A DNA stretch of 43,315 nt from an uncultured Bacteroidota bacterium. GTDB taxonomy: Bacteria; Bacteroidota; Bacteroidia; JABEUT01. The position numbers and the translations under genes are program-made. The stretch is taken from positions 1 to 43,315 of the forward strand of contig CAIWVW010000033.1 of NCBI GenBank assembly GCA_903916255.1, read 5' to 3'. Below are positions 15,659-24,874 of the stretch, piece after piece. Position 1 is the first letter of the stretch, and every line of letters starts with the position of its first letter. A model generated the notes under the pieces. That model had not been told where the DNA came from. It saw only the letters and a program-made list of their open reading frames with translations, and made no database searches.

Positions 15659-18028
15659 CTATTTTATTAATTGATAAAAGCCCTGGTATTTTTTACCGTT
15701 TGGCAAGGTTAATGTATAATAATATACCCCGTCGCTCTGGCCGCCTCCGTTCCAATTGTTCTGATAATTATTGCTGGTATAAATCTGTTTTCCCCAACGG
15801 TCGTAAATGGTAAGTTTGGAGTTGGGATAATAGTTCAGGTTAGTGATGTAAAACAGGTTATCGATTCCTAAAGCACCGCCATTATTTGGCGTGATAACAT
15901 TGGGAATAATAATGTTTTCATCTACCACAAAAACAGTGAAAATGATTTCAGCTTCACATCCGCCGGTATCGATGCCTGTAACCGTGTAGGTGGTAGTAAC
16001 CGTTGGCGATGCTATCGGATTCGGACAGTTTGTACAGCTTAGCCCTGTAGATGGCGCCCAGGAATAGGATATACCACCGGAAGCCTTCAACTGAACAGAA
16101 GTCCCCAATTTAAGCGTATCGAAACCGGGACTGATTGCTATAAAAGGCACCGGATTAATTATGCCTTTTGCCGTAATTGTATCGGAATTGCAACCATTGG
16201 CAGAACCAGTTATTTTATAGGTAACGGCCATAGGGCTGCTTGTAGAGTCTATAGTATGGTCGGCAACAGAATCGCCAGTGCCTGATGCATGGTCGCTGCC
16301 TATCCAATTATAAGTAGTTCCCGGCACACACGAGCTGATTCGCAATGTTACAGGATATCCGCTGCAAACAATGGAATCTACAGGTGTTGCGGTAATAACC
16401 GGAATAGGTTTTAAGGTTACTTTTTGAGACGGAATATTCCTTACCGTATCGTTACAGGCATCTACAACTACCGGGGGAGGAATAGTAATTGTCGTATCAG
16501 GGCTAAGACATGTAAAAGGGCAATGGGCTCCGGGAATTGTTAAATTTAAACTTGCAATTCCAATTGACTGACAGGAGCCATACGCCCCGACAATAGTATC
16601 TCTTGTAGCCCAAGGATGGGTAACCTTGTAAGGTGGTACACCATATTGAACAACCGCCCGCATAGAAAGCTTACAGGAATTGGAACATTGGGAGGCAGGA
16701 GTATATGCAAGGCTCGTAACCGAATCGGTATATCCTTCCAGTGAATCGGAGAAAAAGTATTGGTATCCCGCATACCTTCCGGCAGAATACCAAACCGTAG
16801 AGGTATCACAACCTACGCCTCCATAGTATCTCGATAAATGTACGGCAAAGTAAAATGTTTGCGGCGAACAAGAAGGATTATAGCAACATGTTAAAGGATT
16901 GTGAATATTTTCGCCAGGAATCAGGTAGCATATTCCTCCGGTATCCACAATACATCCTCCTGTGTCGGTTCTTGCGCAGGGAGTGCTCATATAGAAAATA
17001 CCGTCGCTCAATGGTATTGGTTGGCCTGTAATATTAGTAACATACGCAAAGTGCGGTATGAAAGCTGTAATAGTAATTTTGGGTGGAATAGTTACGAGCA
17101 AACTATCTGAATTAAAATTCGGATACTGGCATGAAGCAAATCTTCCGCCTGTCCAGTGGCTGGTGCTTACCACCAATGGGTCAAGGGTAACAGGATATAC
17201 GGCTGTTGCGAGCCATGCCGCAGGAATGGATGTGGTAAGAATGTTTTTTCCGTCTTTTTGTTCAACGTTGTAATTGGCAAAACACCAGTGTTTCTTCGAA
17301 TCGTAACACTCGGCAGCTAAAAAGCGCGCCAGTACTTGTTTTCCATCCGGAGCCATTAAAAGATAATCGCCGGCCCAGCCACCCGCTTGGGTAATGCCAT
17401 ACTGTTCGTCCTTTTGCAATGTGCAGCCCGCCGGAATTTCCACCTCTTCAGCAACGTTGGCTCCGCCATCTAAGGCTCTGTCAAATATATAATCTGTTTT
17501 TACCCCTCCGGTTACAAATGTAAGTTGCTTATGCACGCCTTCCGACATATCAATCTTCACCTCTGCCCCATTCATCGACACAATTTGCTGGTCGAGTGGC
17601 ATACCGTTAACCGTGCAGTTTTTATTGAATGTAATTATGTTGCCGCTTCCAATATCGATGGCGGTGCTTCTGTCCGAATGAAAATAGCAGGGATTGGGTT
17701 GTTTGTCGGCCACCCATCCTTGGGGGTCGCTGTGTAGTGTTAAATCGATGTGCTGTAATTGTCCGTTAGCATCGGGGTAGTTAATCATTACCGAGCTGCT
17801 TACCGCAACTACTTTACCGCTTTTAGACTTCCAAAGGGAACTGTAAAGTGTTCGTGCAGATGGGTCTTCCACCGCATCTTTTGGCAACCCGATTATCTTA
17901 TGGTGGGCAGCGTTTGAAAACTGCATGGCATGTATCAGCGGATTAGCGCTTTGCGAATAAAGGATACCGCCATCTGAAATCAGCAGGCACAGGATGGAAA
18001 AAATAACCAGCGAATATTTTTGTTTCAT
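15659..18028 (-). CDS. Secreted protein with gliding-motility-type (T9SS type B) C-terminal domain
   Basis: A 789-residue protein with signal peptide ending YSQ. Residues about 60-300 form an unassigned globular region (VVAVSSSVMINYPDANGQL, then YPVTLDPLV), a layout often seen in front of repeat regions in secreted Bacteroidota proteins. The middle contains PKD/Ig-like modules, one of them (SWAPSTGLSCTNCPNPIASP) shared with the next gene. The tail (NIIIPNVITPNNGG, LTIYDRWGKQIYTS, GGQSDGVYYYTLTLPNGK) is the type B sorting domain for the type IX secretion system. It heads a two-gene operon with a -7 box at 18046-18053. Function beyond surface display is not evident. Confidence 0.91.
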   Translation of the reverse strand: MKQKYSLVIFSILCLLISDGGILYSQSANPLIHAMQFSNAAHHKIIGLPKDAVEDPSARTLYSSLWKSKSGKVVAVSSSVMINYPDANGQLQHIDLTLHSDPQGWVADKQPNPCYFHSDRSTAIDIGSGNIITFNKNCTVNGMPLDQQIVSMNGAEVKIDMSEGVHKQLTFVTGGVKTDYIFDRALDGGANVAEEVEIPAGCTLQKDEQYGITQAGGWAGDYLLMAPDGKQVLARFLAAECYDSKKHWCFANYNVEQKDGKNILTTSIPAAWLATAVYPVTLDPLVVSTSHWTGGRFASCQYPNFNSDSLLVTIPPKITITAFIPHFAYVTNITGQPIPLSDGIFYMSTPCARTDTGGCIVDTGGICYLIPGENIHNPLTCCYNPSCSPQTFYFAVHLSRYYGGVGCDTSTVWYSAGRYAGYQYFFSDSLEGYTDSVTSLAYTPASQCSNSCKLSMRAVVQYGVPPYKVTHPWATRDTIVGAYGSCQSIGIASLNLTIPGAHCPFTCLSPDTTITIPPPVVVDACNDTVRNIPSQKVTLKPIPVITATPVDSIVCSGYPVTLRISSCVPGTTYNWIGSDHASGTGDSVADHTIDSTSSPMAVTYKITGSANGCNSDTITAKGIINPVPFIAISPGFDTLKLGTSVQLKASGGISYSWAPSTGLSCTNCPNPIASPTVTTTYTVTGIDTGGCEAEIIFTVFVVDENIIIPNVITPNNGGALGIDNLFYITNLNYYPNSKLTIYDRWGKQIYTSNNYQNNWNGGGQSDGVYYYTLTLPNGKKYQGFYQLIK

Positions 18029-18045
18029 AGAATATATTGAACAGA

Positions 18046-18053
18046 CAAATATA
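18046..18053 (-). promoter_or_regulatory. -7 promoter box of the two-gene secreted-protein operon
   Basis: TATATTTG on the minus strand, 17 nt upstream of the ATG at 18028, fits TAnnTTTG. Confidence 0.6.
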
Positions 18054-18114
18054 TAATTTTTAACACCATAATCTACATGATTGGTGAAAAATGTATATTA
18101 ACAAATACAGGGTG

Positions 18115-18867
18115 TTACCTCTTAAAGAATTGCCCTATTTTGCCAAGTGGCTTAATAAACAGGGTTAAAAAGCCGGGGCGGAGGTTATTTATCTTCCAGG
18201 CCCTGCGGTCTTCTATATTGTTTTTTATCCTGCCTGTCAGCGTTTTATTGCTTATCCCTCCTGTTTTCATTTTCACAATTACTTCCGGCAGATAATGCAC
18301 CTTCAGATTGTTTTTGTGCAACATGCGCAGCATAAACTCATAATCGGATGCCTGACGCAGGGTGGTATTATAATCACCATATTTTTGAATACATTCCTTT
18401 TTAATAAAAAAAGTAGGGTGCGGCGGCATCCAGCCTTTTAAAAACAGGCCTGTTCTATATTGCCCTGCAACCCAGCTGCGGGTTATTTTATCGGGATTGT
18501 TCCTCTCTACATATTGTAAGTCGCCATACACGCAATCGGCACCCGATTTGTCAAAGGCCGCAGCCACTTTAGCTATAATGGAATTGTCAGAATAAAAATC
18601 ATCGCCGTGTAACAGGCCAATAACATCGCCTGTAGCCATTTTCAGTCCTTTATTGATGGCGAAATAAATACCCGCATCTTTTTCGGAAACAAACTTTGCA
18701 ATACTGTTTTTGTATTTATCTATAATTCCTGATGTACCATCGGTGGAAGCACCATCCACTATAATATATTCGATGTTTGGATAGGTTTGCGATTGAACAG
18801 ATTTTATAGTATCCTCCAACGTATCCACATTGTTATAACAAACGGTTATGATGCTTATCTTTAACAC
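18115..18867 (-). CDS. Glycosyltransferase family 2
   Basis: A GT-A fold transferase of about 250 residues. It opens LKISIITVCYNNVDTLEDT, then has QTYPNIEYIIVDGASTDGT, the standard nucleotide-sugar binding pocket, and HGDDF, which is the metal-binding DxD equivalent. FIKKECIQKYGDYNTTLRQASDYEFMLR would be the acceptor-side region. I prefer the GTG at 18867. An ATG at 18903 adds 12 residues encoded by an intergenic word repeat of ATTGTGTATTGAG type and not expected in the family. It follows the GT4 gene by about 40-75 nt in an asnB-GT4-GT2 operon. Donor and acceptor cannot be told. Confidence 0.88.
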   Translation of the reverse strand: MLKISIITVCYNNVDTLEDTIKSVQSQTYPNIEYIIVDGASTDGTSGIIDKYKNSIAKFVSEKDAGIYFAINKGLKMATGDVIGLLHGDDFYSDNSIIAKVAAAFDKSGADCVYGDLQYVERNNPDKITRSWVAGQYRTGLFLKGWMPPHPTFFIKKECIQKYGDYNTTLRQASDYEFMLRMLHKNNLKVHYLPEVIVKMKTGGISNKTLTGRIKNNIEDRRAWKINNLRPGFLTLFIKPLGKIGQFFKR

Positions 18868-18940
18868 TGGAATAGTGTGAATTGTGTATTGAGTATTGTG
18901 CATTTACTGACTACTGACCACATATTACTAACCACTTTAT

Positions 18941-20080
18941 TTATATAAAAATAGTAACACTTTGCTCCAACAGTTTCGGATTGTTTATAAAGTTTGCTGC
19001 AAAAGCCCTTGTTCCTTCCGACCATTTAGCAAACTCATCCGAATCCATATTAACTACCCTGTTTAAAACCTCTTCAAATTGCTGTTGTTCATCAAGCGGC
19101 AAGTCAAATCCGGCTTTCAGCGGCTCCAATCCTATCCAGGGTGTTCTGTCGCTAATTATGGGCGGGCAGCCGCAAACCATCGCTTCTAAAATGGTATGCC
19201 CGAAGTTTTCACCCTGGGTGGGCATCAATAAAAAATGAATATCCTTCATAGCATTGGGGATGGCATCTTTGCTTATCGGGCCAAAATATTCAGCTTCGAT
19301 ATTGGCAGGCAACTTTAACAATAATTCCTTGCATTTTTCCCAATACGGGTAATCATATACCGGCCCGTAAATATCGAATTTCACTCTCCCTTTCACCTGC
19401 TGCAAGGCTTCTATGGCATAATGCAGGTTCTTTTCCGGTGAAACGCGCGCCACATTTATCAGGTTTACGGAACCCGGTTCTTTTCTCTTTTCAACTGAAA
19501 CAGGCAACTCCATTTTACCCGGCAAATTAGGTGCAAGGCGTATTTCCACCTTTTTCCCAAATGCCTGCCTTATATGCTCCGCCTCATGCTCCGATGCTGC
19601 ATGAAACTTCATGTTTTTAATCATTTTACTGTTACGTATCCACAATAAAAAGGGTTTCTTTTTCCAGCTTTTAATAGCAATAGCGGTTGGCGCAAGCATT
19701 CCGCGCGGAGCCAATATTACTTGTTTACCTAATTTGTGCAATATGAATAAAGGCATAATGGTAAACCTTGGCGAATACATACTGTTCAGATAAGCTATAT
19801 CGAATTCTTCACCTTGGATAAGCTTTGCCATGTTTGGGTAACTCAGGTTTTTCTCTGAGAAATAATACACCCTCATTCCATTCGGAAGAATAGTCCAGCA
19901 ATCGCTTTTAATATCACGGTAAGGCACGCTGTCGGTATAATCCGTATCGCGTGTTATAACCGAAAAATCGTAATAATCCTTTAAATGATTAATCAGGTTG
20001 AAAGACGATTGAATAGGCCCGCCCGCCATAAATCCGGGGTAAAACCAATCGCTGAATAAAAGTATTTTTTTCTTAGGCAT
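18941..20080 (-). CDS. Glycosyltransferase family 4 (GT-B fold)
   Basis: A 379-residue retaining transferase. The N-terminal acceptor domain starts KKILLFSDWFYPGFMAGGPIQ, with the Gly-rich loop of the family. The C-terminal donor domain has VNLINVARVSPEKNLHYAIEAL, FDIYGPVYD and GENFGHTILEAMVCGCPPIIS, where the E-x7-E pair binds the nucleotide sugar. Its ATG overlaps the asnB stop by 8 nt, so the two are translationally coupled. It is probably peripheral to the inner membrane and builds a surface glycan or O-antigen-like unit with the downstream GT2. The sugar is unknown. Confidence 0.9.
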   Translation of the reverse strand: MPKKKILLFSDWFYPGFMAGGPIQSSFNLINHLKDYYDFSVITRDTDYTDSVPYRDIKSDCWTILPNGMRVYYFSEKNLSYPNMAKLIQGEEFDIAYLNSMYSPRFTIMPLFILHKLGKQVILAPRGMLAPTAIAIKSWKKKPFLLWIRNSKMIKNMKFHAASEHEAEHIRQAFGKKVEIRLAPNLPGKMELPVSVEKRKEPGSVNLINVARVSPEKNLHYAIEALQQVKGRVKFDIYGPVYDYPYWEKCKELLLKLPANIEAEYFGPISKDAIPNAMKDIHFLLMPTQGENFGHTILEAMVCGCPPIISDRTPWIGLEPLKAGFDLPLDEQQQFEEVLNRVVNMDSDEFAKWSEGTRAFAANFINNPKLLEQSVTIFI

Positions 20081-21947
20081 CTATCTTATTTTCTTTTATC
20101 CAGTTTTCAAGCACCACTAAATGCCATACTTTATACCAGGGCGCATCAGGCCTTCCATCCATAAAATCGTTCCATAAAGATTGTACATTTTTTTTATTGA
20201 AATATTCCCTGTCCGAAAGGCTGTTAATATTTCCTTCGCAAAAAACTTTTAATTCCGTCCGCATCCATACATTCCAGGGAAAGGTAAAACCCATCTTCTT
20301 GCGGTTGGTAATGTTTTCGGGCAATAAGCCTTTCATGGCATCGGTAAGCAGTTTTTTAGGCGTTACCGGATATTTTACATTATCGGGCAAGCCGAGCACA
20401 TACTCTACCAATGTATAATCTAAAAACGGAACCCTTACCTCGAGCGCATGAGCCATACTCATCTGGTCGGTATCGCGCAATAATACATCGGGTAAATAAT
20501 TACTCAATTCGGCAACCGATATTCGCGACAAAATATCATATTCTCTGTTTAATTCAAGCTTCCTGTCTAAAAACATGGGTATTTTAAGCAACCTTTCCAG
20601 TTCCTTATGGGTGAAAGTTTCCCGCGTTACAGAATACGTATGTTCAAGCCCCCAGTTTGGCAGTTCAGCCATTTCCAACAGCTTATTCGAAGCAGGCGAT
20701 GGCTTCACCATATTCAATATTTTAAATGGCATTGAAACCAACGGAAAGCCCGAAACCCATTTCAATTTTTCAAGTTTATTCAATCGTTTAAATAAGGGAT
20801 ACCCGGCAAATAATTCATCGCTGCCCAAACCCGAAAGCGCCATGGTAATTCCCGCTTTTTTAGTAGCTTCCGAAACAATATAGGTATTGACTCCATCGCC
20901 GCTTGGGTGGTCCATTGCAGCTAACGCTTCCGGCAATTTAAAAAAACAATCGTGCGGACTTAGTTGTATTTCCCGGTGTTCGGTATTATATTGTTTGGCT
21001 ACCTGCTCCGAATAAGGCGCCTCGCTATATTCTGATTCGGCGAAGGTAACTGAGAATGTACGCACTTTTTCACGCATTAATTTCGACATGACAGCCACAA
21101 CCAAACCGGAATCGATACCGCCCGATAAAAATGCGCCGAACGGTACATCGGCAACCAGCCTTCTCTCCACCGATGCAAAAAACAGCTCCTTCACATCTTT
21201 GCAAATCTGGTCATATGGTTTCACAGGATTTTGAACTTTACTATCCTGCAAACTCCAATATTTTTGCTGCTTTACCGGAATATTTATTCCGCTTTTTTTT
21301 ATAAGCAGGTAATGCCCCGGCAATAGCATCTTCACATCTTCAATTATGGTAGCGGGCCCATGCACCGTTTGAAAAGCCACATAATCGCTCAATCCCTTCT
21401 TATCAAGCTTTTTAGGCACAAGGTTGCTTTTTAATAAAGCCCTGATTTCCGAAGCAAAAATGATTCCTTTATTTTGCCAGTAATAGAGCGGCTTTATACC
21501 TAACCTGTCGCGGGCTATAAATAGTTCTTCTTTTTGCTTATCCCAAATGGCAAAAGCAAACATGCCGTTAAAATACTTTACACAATCGACACCCCAGCGC
21601 TGGTATGCGGCAATAATAACCTCCGAGTCGCTTTGGGTACGAAAAGAATAGGCCGCATTGGTATCGCCAACCTTAGAACGCTGTAATTCAAGCCGCAGGT
21701 TTTTAAAGTTGTAAAGTTCCCCGTTATATACCAAGGCAAACCTTCCATCGGCAGAAAACATTGGCTGGTGGCCATTCTTAGATAAATCTATTATCGACAA
21801 GCGGCGATGCCCTAATGCAATTCCGGCCTCTATAAAAGCGCCCTCATCATCGGGCCCGCGATGGGCTATGGCAGCATTCATCTTAGCGATAACACGCTCG
21901 GCTGCCTCTTTATCCGTTAAACCAACTATACCGCAAATTCCACACAT
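20073..21947 (-). CDS. asnB: Asparagine synthase (glutamine-hydrolysing)
   Basis: A 624-residue two-domain enzyme. Cys2 in MCGICGIVG is the class II glutaminase nucleophile. AHRGPDDEG, GHRRLSIIDLS and VYNGELYN complete that domain. The synthetase domain has the PPi loop SGGIDS at residues 275-280 and LRDTDQMSMAHALEVRVPFLD. Members of this family beside glycosyltransferases often amidate sugars or peptides in exopolysaccharide clusters instead of making free asparagine. The coupling to two glycosyltransferases makes that plausible here. The start codon lies only 4 nt after a perfect -7 box, implying a leaderless transcript, and Cys2 fixes this ATG as the start. Confidence 0.95.
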   Translation of the reverse strand: MCGICGIVGLTDKEAAERVIAKMNAAIAHRGPDDEGAFIEAGIALGHRRLSIIDLSKNGHQPMFSADGRFALVYNGELYNFKNLRLELQRSKVGDTNAAYSFRTQSDSEVIIAAYQRWGVDCVKYFNGMFAFAIWDKQKEELFIARDRLGIKPLYYWQNKGIIFASEIRALLKSNLVPKKLDKKGLSDYVAFQTVHGPATIIEDVKMLLPGHYLLIKKSGINIPVKQQKYWSLQDSKVQNPVKPYDQICKDVKELFFASVERRLVADVPFGAFLSGGIDSGLVVAVMSKLMREKVRTFSVTFAESEYSEAPYSEQVAKQYNTEHREIQLSPHDCFFKLPEALAAMDHPSGDGVNTYIVSEATKKAGITMALSGLGSDELFAGYPLFKRLNKLEKLKWVSGFPLVSMPFKILNMVKPSPASNKLLEMAELPNWGLEHTYSVTRETFTHKELERLLKIPMFLDRKLELNREYDILSRISVAELSNYLPDVLLRDTDQMSMAHALEVRVPFLDYTLVEYVLGLPDNVKYPVTPKKLLTDAMKGLLPENITNRKKMGFTFPWNVWMRTELKVFCEGNINSLSDREYFNKKNVQSLWNDFMDGRPDAPWYKVWHLVVLENWIKENKIDA

Positions 21948-21951
21948 GCGG

Positions 21952-21959
21952 CAAAGATA
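21952..21959 (-). promoter_or_regulatory. -7 promoter box of asnB, 4 nt from the start codon
   Basis: TATCTTTG then CCGC then ATG on the minus strand. With the usual start-site distance, transcription would begin at or next to the ATG. Confidence 0.65.
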
Positions 21960-21972
21960 CTTAATAATGAAA

Positions 21973-21993
21973 TTGCCAGCCGGGCTCCGACTA
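21973..21993 (-). repeat. Stop-codon repeat, copy 1
   Basis: On the minus strand it begins TAGTCGGAGC and ends CTGGCAA. It contains the paaG stop and a short hairpin core, and it matches 27545-27565 at 19 of 21 positions. Confidence 0.75.
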
Positions 21994-22764
21994 TTCCCCT
22001 TTAAAAACAGGCTTTCTTTTTTCTAAAAATGCTTTTACGCCTTCTTTATGGTCGTAGGTTTTGGCGGCAGAATCCTGCATATTTTCTTCCATTTGCAGTT
22101 GCTCTTTCAGGTTATTATTCAGGGAAGCATTCAACAATCTTTTCGTGTAACCTAATCCTTTTGTAGGCATGGAAGCCAGTAATGCAGCCATTTTTTCGGC
22201 TTCAGCCATCAGGCTATCATCGGGAAATACTTTATATATCAATCCGTATTCCATAGCTTGCTGGGCAGAAATTTTATCCCCCAGCATCATCAATGCCGTA
22301 GCGCGTTGTAAGCCTATTAACCTTGGCAGAAAAAAGGTTCCGGCGCTATCTGGTATTAATCCGATTTTACTAAAAGCTTGTATAAATGAAGCGGACGAAG
22401 CAGCCAACACAATATCGCACGCAAAAGCAATATTGGCACCTGCCCCGGCGGCAACGCCATTTACGGCGCATACCACAGGTTTTTCAATTTCCCGTAGCTT
22501 CATTATAATCGGGTTATATTGTTCCTTCACAATTTCCCGTATTTCAACACCCGGTTCAATAGCGGCAGAAAGGTCCTGCCCCGCTGAAAAGGCTCTCCCC
22601 TCCCCTGTTATCAACACACTTCGCACATGTGCGGTTGAGGCGCAATCATCTAATGCTGCCTGCAGTTCTTTGGCCATTGCCATGTTAAAACTGTTTAGTA
22701 AATCGGGCCGGTTAAGGGTAATTTTACCTATACCGTTTTCTATTGAAAATAATATGCTGCTCAT
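21991..22764 (-). CDS. paaG: Enoyl-CoA hydratase/isomerase, probably PaaG
   Basis: A 257-residue crotonase-fold enzyme from the ATG at 22764. ITLNRPDLLNSFN, then GRAFSAGQDLS and AVNGVAAGAGANIAFACDIVLA, form the oxyanion hole and CoA site; KIGLIPDSAGTFFLPRLIG follows. The GQDL variant with SAG is characteristic of PaaG, which isomerises the ring-epoxide of phenylacetyl-CoA to oxepin-CoA. paaD and paaC lie within 4 kb, which supports this. An open extension back to 22854 has no family support and the promoter box at 22771-22778 rules it out. A general enoyl-CoA hydratase remains the alternative. Confidence 0.85.
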   Translation of the reverse strand: MSSILFSIENGIGKITLNRPDLLNSFNMAMAKELQAALDDCASTAHVRSVLITGEGRAFSAGQDLSAAIEPGVEIREIVKEQYNPIIMKLREIEKPVVCAVNGVAAGAGANIAFACDIVLAASSASFIQAFSKIGLIPDSAGTFFLPRLIGLQRATALMMLGDKISAQQAMEYGLIYKVFPDDSLMAEAEKMAALLASMPTKGLGYTKRLLNASLNNNLKEQLQMEENMQDSAAKTYDHKEGVKAFLEKRKPVFKGE

Positions 22765-22770
22765 AATGCC

Positions 22771-22778
22771 CAAAGATA
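22771..22778 (-). promoter_or_regulatory. -7 promoter box of paaG, 6 nt from the start codon
   Basis: TATCTTTG on the minus strand, then GGCATT, then ATG. The spacing implies an almost leaderless message. Confidence 0.6.
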
Positions 22779-22949
22779 AAGCTTTATAGGCAACCTCGTA
22801 AAAACAATGTGGCAATAGGATGCCGACATGATATGAATCAGTGATAAAGGTCATACTGCAATATGAGGCAAGTCAGAGACCAAGGACCCGTTAAATAGTT
22901 CCTTTGTAATCGGGAAAGGAAGCAAACTCCCCTTTAAAATCTATCTATC

Positions 22950-24863
22950 ATGAAGGAACTAATTATATTAGCGGAGTCGCCGGATGTGCTTACGGAAGAA
23001 ACACTTTTGAAAGAAACCGAAAAACTGGCGCACATTGGAAGCTGGCAATACAATTTCCAGACGGGAATGGGCAAATGGTCGGATGAAGCCTACTGTCTTT
23101 TAGGGTATGAACCCGGGGAAGTTGCACCTACCTTTAAAAGCTTCCTGAATTGCGTTCATCCCGATGATTTGGAATACGTTAAAAAAACACATGCTGAAAT
23201 AGAACTTAAAAATCTGTCGGCACAGAAATTCGAGCACCGCCTCATAGTTCATAATACGAAGGAAGTGCGATACATGCATACGCAGTTGATTTTCGAACGC
23301 GATAAACACGGAAAGGCTTTTCAGGCAATGGGTTTTATTCAGGATATAACAACCCAAAAACTATCGGAAAAAAAACTATTGCAAAGTCAGGCGCATTTAC
23401 TGGCATCGCAGCGAATTGCCAATGTGGGCAGTTGGGAAGTTGACTTATCTGAAGGTTCAGAGGCAAAAGAACAAAGCATTCATTGGTCAGACCAGGCCTA
23501 CCGGATATATGGGCTTTATCCGAAGGAATTTAAAATTACCATCGACACGATTTTAAATTTGGTTCATCCGGATGATAGGGAAATGCTGTTAAAAAAATTC
23601 ACTGACGCCAAAGAGCGAGGCAGGATGTATAACGTGGAACACCGGATAATCCGCCCTGACAAAAGCGAAAGAATTGTACACACCCGCGGCGAAATAATTA
23701 CAGATATTTTGACAGGGAAGCCCCTGAAAATGATTGGAACCATACAAGATATAACGGAGCGCGTGGAGGAAGAGGAAATACTGCAAAAATCGGAAGCTAA
23801 TTTGCGAACTATTTTCGACAACACCGAAACGATATATCTTTTAATAAACACAGATTTCAAAATAGTTTCATTCAATAAAGCCGCATTGGACGGATTTAAA
23901 GCAGATACCGGAAAAACATTAAAAGCGGGCGAAAATATTCTGGATTATATACTTGAAGACAGGAAAGAGCGGGCGCAGGAAATGTATAAGAGAGTATTCA
24001 CCGGGGAACAGTTTAAACTGGAAAGCAATTTCGTGAAAAATGATGGAAAAATAAATTGGTATTATATGCAACTATTGCCGGTATACGGCAAAGGAAACAA
24101 AGTGCTGAACATGCTTGTTTATTTGCGCGATATTACGGGAAGGAAAGAAGCCGAAATTGAACGTGAAAAAATTACGACCAATTTAATACAACGCAATAAA
24201 GACCTGGAGCAGTTTTCCTATATAATATCACACAACCTGCGCCTGCCGGTAGCCAATATTTTAGGGCTGGTAAACAATTTCACCATTCATAGATTGCAAC
24301 CACAGGAGCAAAAGGAAATTATATCGGCCATCTATATTTCTACCCGGCGGCTGGACGATGTTGTTATGGATTTGAATAAAATACTGGAAATTAAAAACGG
24401 CGAAAATGAAAGCAAACAGCCTGTGAATTTATCCGATATTTTAAAAGATACACAGGTAGGCCTTGGCTATCTCATAAAAAAGGAAAATGCAATTATCGAA
24501 TCCAATTTTACTGCAATCGACGAGGTTTTGACCGTGAAAAGCTATATGGCAAGCATCTTTTACAACCTTATTCTTAACAGCATTAAATTCCGGCAGCCTT
24601 CGTTAACACCCCGCATTAAAATCAGTTGTGTAAAACAGGGAAATAAAATCTTGCTTACCTTCTGTGATAACGGGCTTGGAATCGACTTAGCTAAAAACAG
24701 CGACGGAATCTTTGGCCTTTACAAACGCTTCCACAGCCATGAAAATGGGAAAGGAATGGGGCTGTTTATGGTAAAAGCCCAGGTGGAATCGATGGGCGGA
24801 ACAGTAAGCGTGGAAAGCGAAGTAAATAAGGGAACGTGCTTTAATATTGAACTGGAACAGTAA
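22950..24863 (+). CDS. PAS-domain sensor histidine kinase, soluble
   Basis: A 637-residue protein with no membrane segment, so it senses a cytoplasmic cue. Three PAS domains lie in a row: about residues 25-135 (LAHIGSWQYNFQTG, CVHPDD), 150-275 (IANVGSWEVDLSEG, LVHPDDREM, with a PAC tail ending MIGTIQDITERV) and 285-405 (FDNTETIYLLINTDFKIVSFNKAA, PAC tail ending LRDITGRKEA). The kinase core has the phospho-acceptor H428 in SYIISHNLRLPV, the N box LILNSIKFRQ, the G1 box DNGLGID and the G2 box GKGMGLFMVKAQ. It sits on the opposite strand between paaG and paaD. No response regulator is adjacent, so the partner is unknown. Confidence 0.92.
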   Translation: MKELIILAESPDVLTEETLLKETEKLAHIGSWQYNFQTGMGKWSDEAYCLLGYEPGEVAPTFKSFLNCVHPDDLEYVKKTHAEIELKNLSAQKFEHRLIVHNTKEVRYMHTQLIFERDKHGKAFQAMGFIQDITTQKLSEKKLLQSQAHLLASQRIANVGSWEVDLSEGSEAKEQSIHWSDQAYRIYGLYPKEFKITIDTILNLVHPDDREMLLKKFTDAKERGRMYNVEHRIIRPDKSERIVHTRGEIITDILTGKPLKMIGTIQDITERVEEEEILQKSEANLRTIFDNTETIYLLINTDFKIVSFNKAALDGFKADTGKTLKAGENILDYILEDRKERAQEMYKRVFTGEQFKLESNFVKNDGKINWYYMQLLPVYGKGNKVLNMLVYLRDITGRKEAEIEREKITTNLIQRNKDLEQFSYIISHNLRLPVANILGLVNNFTIHRLQPQEQKEIISAIYISTRRLDDVVMDLNKILEIKNGENESKQPVNLSDILKDTQVGLGYLIKKENAIIESNFTAIDEVLTVKSYMASIFYNLILNSIKFRQPSLTPRIKISCVKQGNKILLTFCDNGLGIDLAKNSDGIFGLYKRFHSHENGKGMGLFMVKAQVESMGGTVSVESEVNKGTCFNIELEQ

Positions 24864-24874
24864 ACATCCACTGC

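Noticed and set aside
18029-18114. Possible terminator between the GT2 gene and the secreted-protein operon
   Set aside because: Only a loose ACACC/GGTGT pairing with a long loop and no T-run is seen.
22169-22789. A 206-codon open frame opposite paaG
   Set aside because: It is antisense to a well-conserved crotonase gene, has Ala/Ser-rich composition and no family-like motif; it is a shadow of paaG codon use.
22764-22854. Upstream extension of paaG by 30 codons
   Set aside because: The promoter box lies inside the extension and family members begin at the ATG at 22764.
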